Shown one piece after another: positions 62,399 to 64,000 of a stretch of 64,000 nt of DNA. How positions within the stretch are numbered: the stretch's first letter is position 1; every line of letters begins with the position of its first letter. The DNA is from Onchocerca lupi. Lineage: Eukaryota; Nematoda; Chromadorea; Rhabditida; Onchocercidae. The notes beneath the pieces were generated by a model, which saw nothing but the letters and a program-made list of their open reading frames with translations, did not search any database and had not been told where the DNA came from. Location: NCBI GenBank assembly GCA_028564675.1, contig JAOVVO010000400.1, forward strand, positions 1 through 64,000. Direction: 5' to 3'. The translations under genes and the position numbers were made by a program.

Positions 62399-62480
62399 GA
62401 TACGATAGCAGCATTAAGGAATGCCACTGTAAAATACACTAGTAGATACGATAGCAGCACTATGTACACTACTGTAAAGG
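62399..62480. repeat. imperfect 45-bp tandem duplication
   Basis: Two copies begin with AGATACGATAGCAGCA (62399 and 62444) and share a diverged CACT(A)CTGTAAA part. It lies just downstream of the 3' end of the minus-strand gene at 62636. Confidence 0.7.
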
Positions 62481-62635
62481 ACAGTAAGGCGATTAATTAT
62501 TATCCACGTTTCACTTCAATTGCAGAGAAAGCTCTTGTACTGGAATGAATTATCAAACTATCACAGTGATCTTAATAAATTATAATACCGCAAAACATTT
62601 CGTTCCATTTGTGTTGATGATTCCCAAAATTAGAA

Positions 62636-63987
62636 TTAACATCGACAGTTACATCGTTGCTTAGTGAGCACGTATACATCATCATCAAAATACCGTTTTC
62701 CACCATAATTTCCTACTGTATGCGGTTCGTCAGAACCATATTTCACAAATTCCATCTTCCTTCTCGGCCAGTCCGCATCACCGAGAAACTCATACTGCCC
62801 ATCTTCCGAAAATACCGCTGGTGTATGCATATTTGCTCCCGAAAATAGTACGGTACCATGATCAACATCTTTTACCCGCATCCAAGTAAACCTGAAATTT
62901 CTCCAGATTTATGAGAAATTCATGTGCTCAAAATAAATATTTCCAAAAATTCAATCTATTTGAATTGTCGTTTTTTTTCCCCTTAAAACAAATCTGCATG
63001 ATTTAAAATAGTTAAATTATTGCAAAAATTAAGCAGAGAATATAGTATTTACTTGAATCCATTACTGCTCGGTGAACCCTTGTAAACCAATAACCGAAAA
63101 CCTCGATTTAAAATTTTGACTGCATTACCAGAAATAAATAAAGCTTGCACTCTGCCATTTTCTTCCCATGCTCGGCCCCAAATGGCAGGGACGCCACCTC
63201 CTGGAATCCTAAAAATCAAATCTCTCAAGTCAGGTAAATTCAAGGCAATGAGATTATTAAATCATTTACATTCCATCAGAAGGCGAATAATTTCTAAAGC
63301 CAACTTGCCTTTCTAAATTTTGAAAAACTGATCTTTTCGAAAAACCAAAAAAGCATTATAGAAATAGAAAGATTTATGAGATCATAATGAGGTATGTGTT
63401 GATTACGGTACAGATTTGTGAATAGACGAATGGTTGGTTCATTTTGTAAGTTTCAGAAAATACCACAAAGCAACAGCTACGTCTACCATCGTCGTACCGT
63501 CTCGAAGTGACCTTTCAAAAGGTCGAACTGCTTCCTTTGGCATCGGCACTGAATCGTTGACAAATAAAAATGATTGCGGCGGAACTGACTGGCTCTGCTG
63601 AAATGAACATACAATGGATACCTAAGCAAGAATAATTACTTTCCGTCATGTCCAGTTTAGATGGAAGCGGAAATTGTTTACATTATTTGAATTCGATGAA
63701 CTATTTCTGGTCGATTTTTAAATTAGGCACGCCTAAGAAATCAATATTTTTCTTACATTTAATACTAATGAGGTGATATTTATTTTTGATTTTTGAATGG
63801 ATTTCTTTTAGGAAAAGCAATTTCGGAAGTTCAGAGGAAGAGTTAATATCTCATATGTCTCATGTCAGAGGTCATTTTTTTCGTTGCAATGTTTAATACT
63901 TTATCATTTTCATTACTCGTTAAAAAGAAACTAACATAAACAGCAGCCCGTTCGATACGAACGAAATTGAGTAGCTGTTGATCGCCG
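62636..63987 (-). CDS. unrecognised conserved-looking protein, 3' part
   Basis: Minus-strand exons 63936-63987, 63464-63597, 63053-63208 and 62636-62891 (stop TAA); all junctions keep phase. The 5' end lies beyond the right edge. About 198 residues are visible: LLNFVRIERAAVY, then SVPPQSFLFVNDSVPMPKEA, RDGTTMVDVAVALW, IPGGGVPAIWGRAWEENGRV, QALFISGNAVKILN, FRLLVYKGSPSSNGFKFTWM, VFSEDGQYEFLGDADWPRRK and VGNYGGKRYFDDDVYVLTKQ, ending CNCRC. The Gly/Trp/aromatic-rich, beta-like pattern suggests a folded, probably extracellular or lectin-like domain, but I cannot name a family. A distant likeness to DM9/DUF3421-type repeats (GRAW, G-V-A, ISG) is only an impression. No membrane segment is visible in this part. 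Confidence 0.7.
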
Positions 63988-64000
63988 CTGCAAATTGCAA
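63988..64000. other. window edge inside an intron
   Basis: The last bases are the acceptor side of an intron (TTTGCAG on the minus strand) of the unrecognised gene. Confidence 0.5.

Larger units (their letters stand above)
51175..62635. other. gene-poor 11.4-kb stretch
   Basis: No gene with a recognisable family was found. Weak candidates are listed separately: 51896-52093 (+), 53539-53778 (+), 54875-55284 (-) and 57266-57960. The rest is AT-rich with several long homopolymers. Poly-A tracts lie at 55518-55539 and 61885-61921. A distal enhancer region, non-coding transcripts or large introns cannot be excluded. Confidence 0.5.

Noticed and set aside
1..64000. Bacterial-type systems, endosymbiont (Wolbachia) insertions, transposons, CRISPR
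   Set aside because: No long intronless bacterial-like genes, transposase or reverse-transcriptase motifs, terminal repeats or spaced repeat arrays were seen.

Overview
The window looks like nuclear genomic DNA of a nematode, most likely a spirurid or filarial worm (inference). It is about 70% A+T, with protein-coding genes split into many short exons (24-235 bases) by small introns with T-rich TTTCAG/TTTTAG acceptors. Several first coding exons lie just behind an acceptor-like site, as expected for spliced-leader trans-splicing. I saw no bacterial operon, phage, CRISPR array, transposase, rRNA or convincing tRNA. Gene models were built by reading frames across introns by hand; where I say phases agree, every listed junction keeps the frame.

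Layout: (1) 464-3626 (+) a SAM-domain coiled-coil protein. (2) 7027-9062 (-) a secreted granulin-type protein with at least two cysteine-rich modules. (3) 10121-15398 (+) a microcephalin (MCPH1)-like protein with one N-terminal and two C-terminal BRCT domains. (4) 17105-20044 (+) a MADF-BESS transcription factor. (5) 22385-25252 (+) IFT57/CHE-13 of intraflagellar transport complex B. (6) 28869-31916 (-) the mitochondrial outer-membrane carrier-like protein SLC25A46. (7) 34093-39477 (+), with a likely targeting exon near 32666, the mitochondrial m-AAA protease AFG3L2. (8) 40269-41560 (+) RNA polymerase III subunit RPC7 (POLR3G/GL family). (9) 43650-51174 (+) the FIG4 Sac-domain phosphoinositide phosphatase. 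(10) 62636-63987 (-) the 3' part of a conserved-looking protein I do not recognise, running off the right edge. The 51.2-62.6 kb stretch is gene-poor and holds only weak candidates.

The genes are mostly conserved housekeeping or cell-biological genes and do not form one pathway. Two neighbours, SLC25A46 and AFG3L2, are divergently transcribed and both act on mitochondrial membranes. Together with FIG4 they are orthologues of human neurodegeneration genes lying within about 22 kb. I did not find a clearly new multi-gene system. The best leads are the unrecognised gene at the right edge, the divergent granulin gene, competing splice donors in MCPH1, a duplicated splice-acceptor segment in FIG4, and some small unexplained ORFs.
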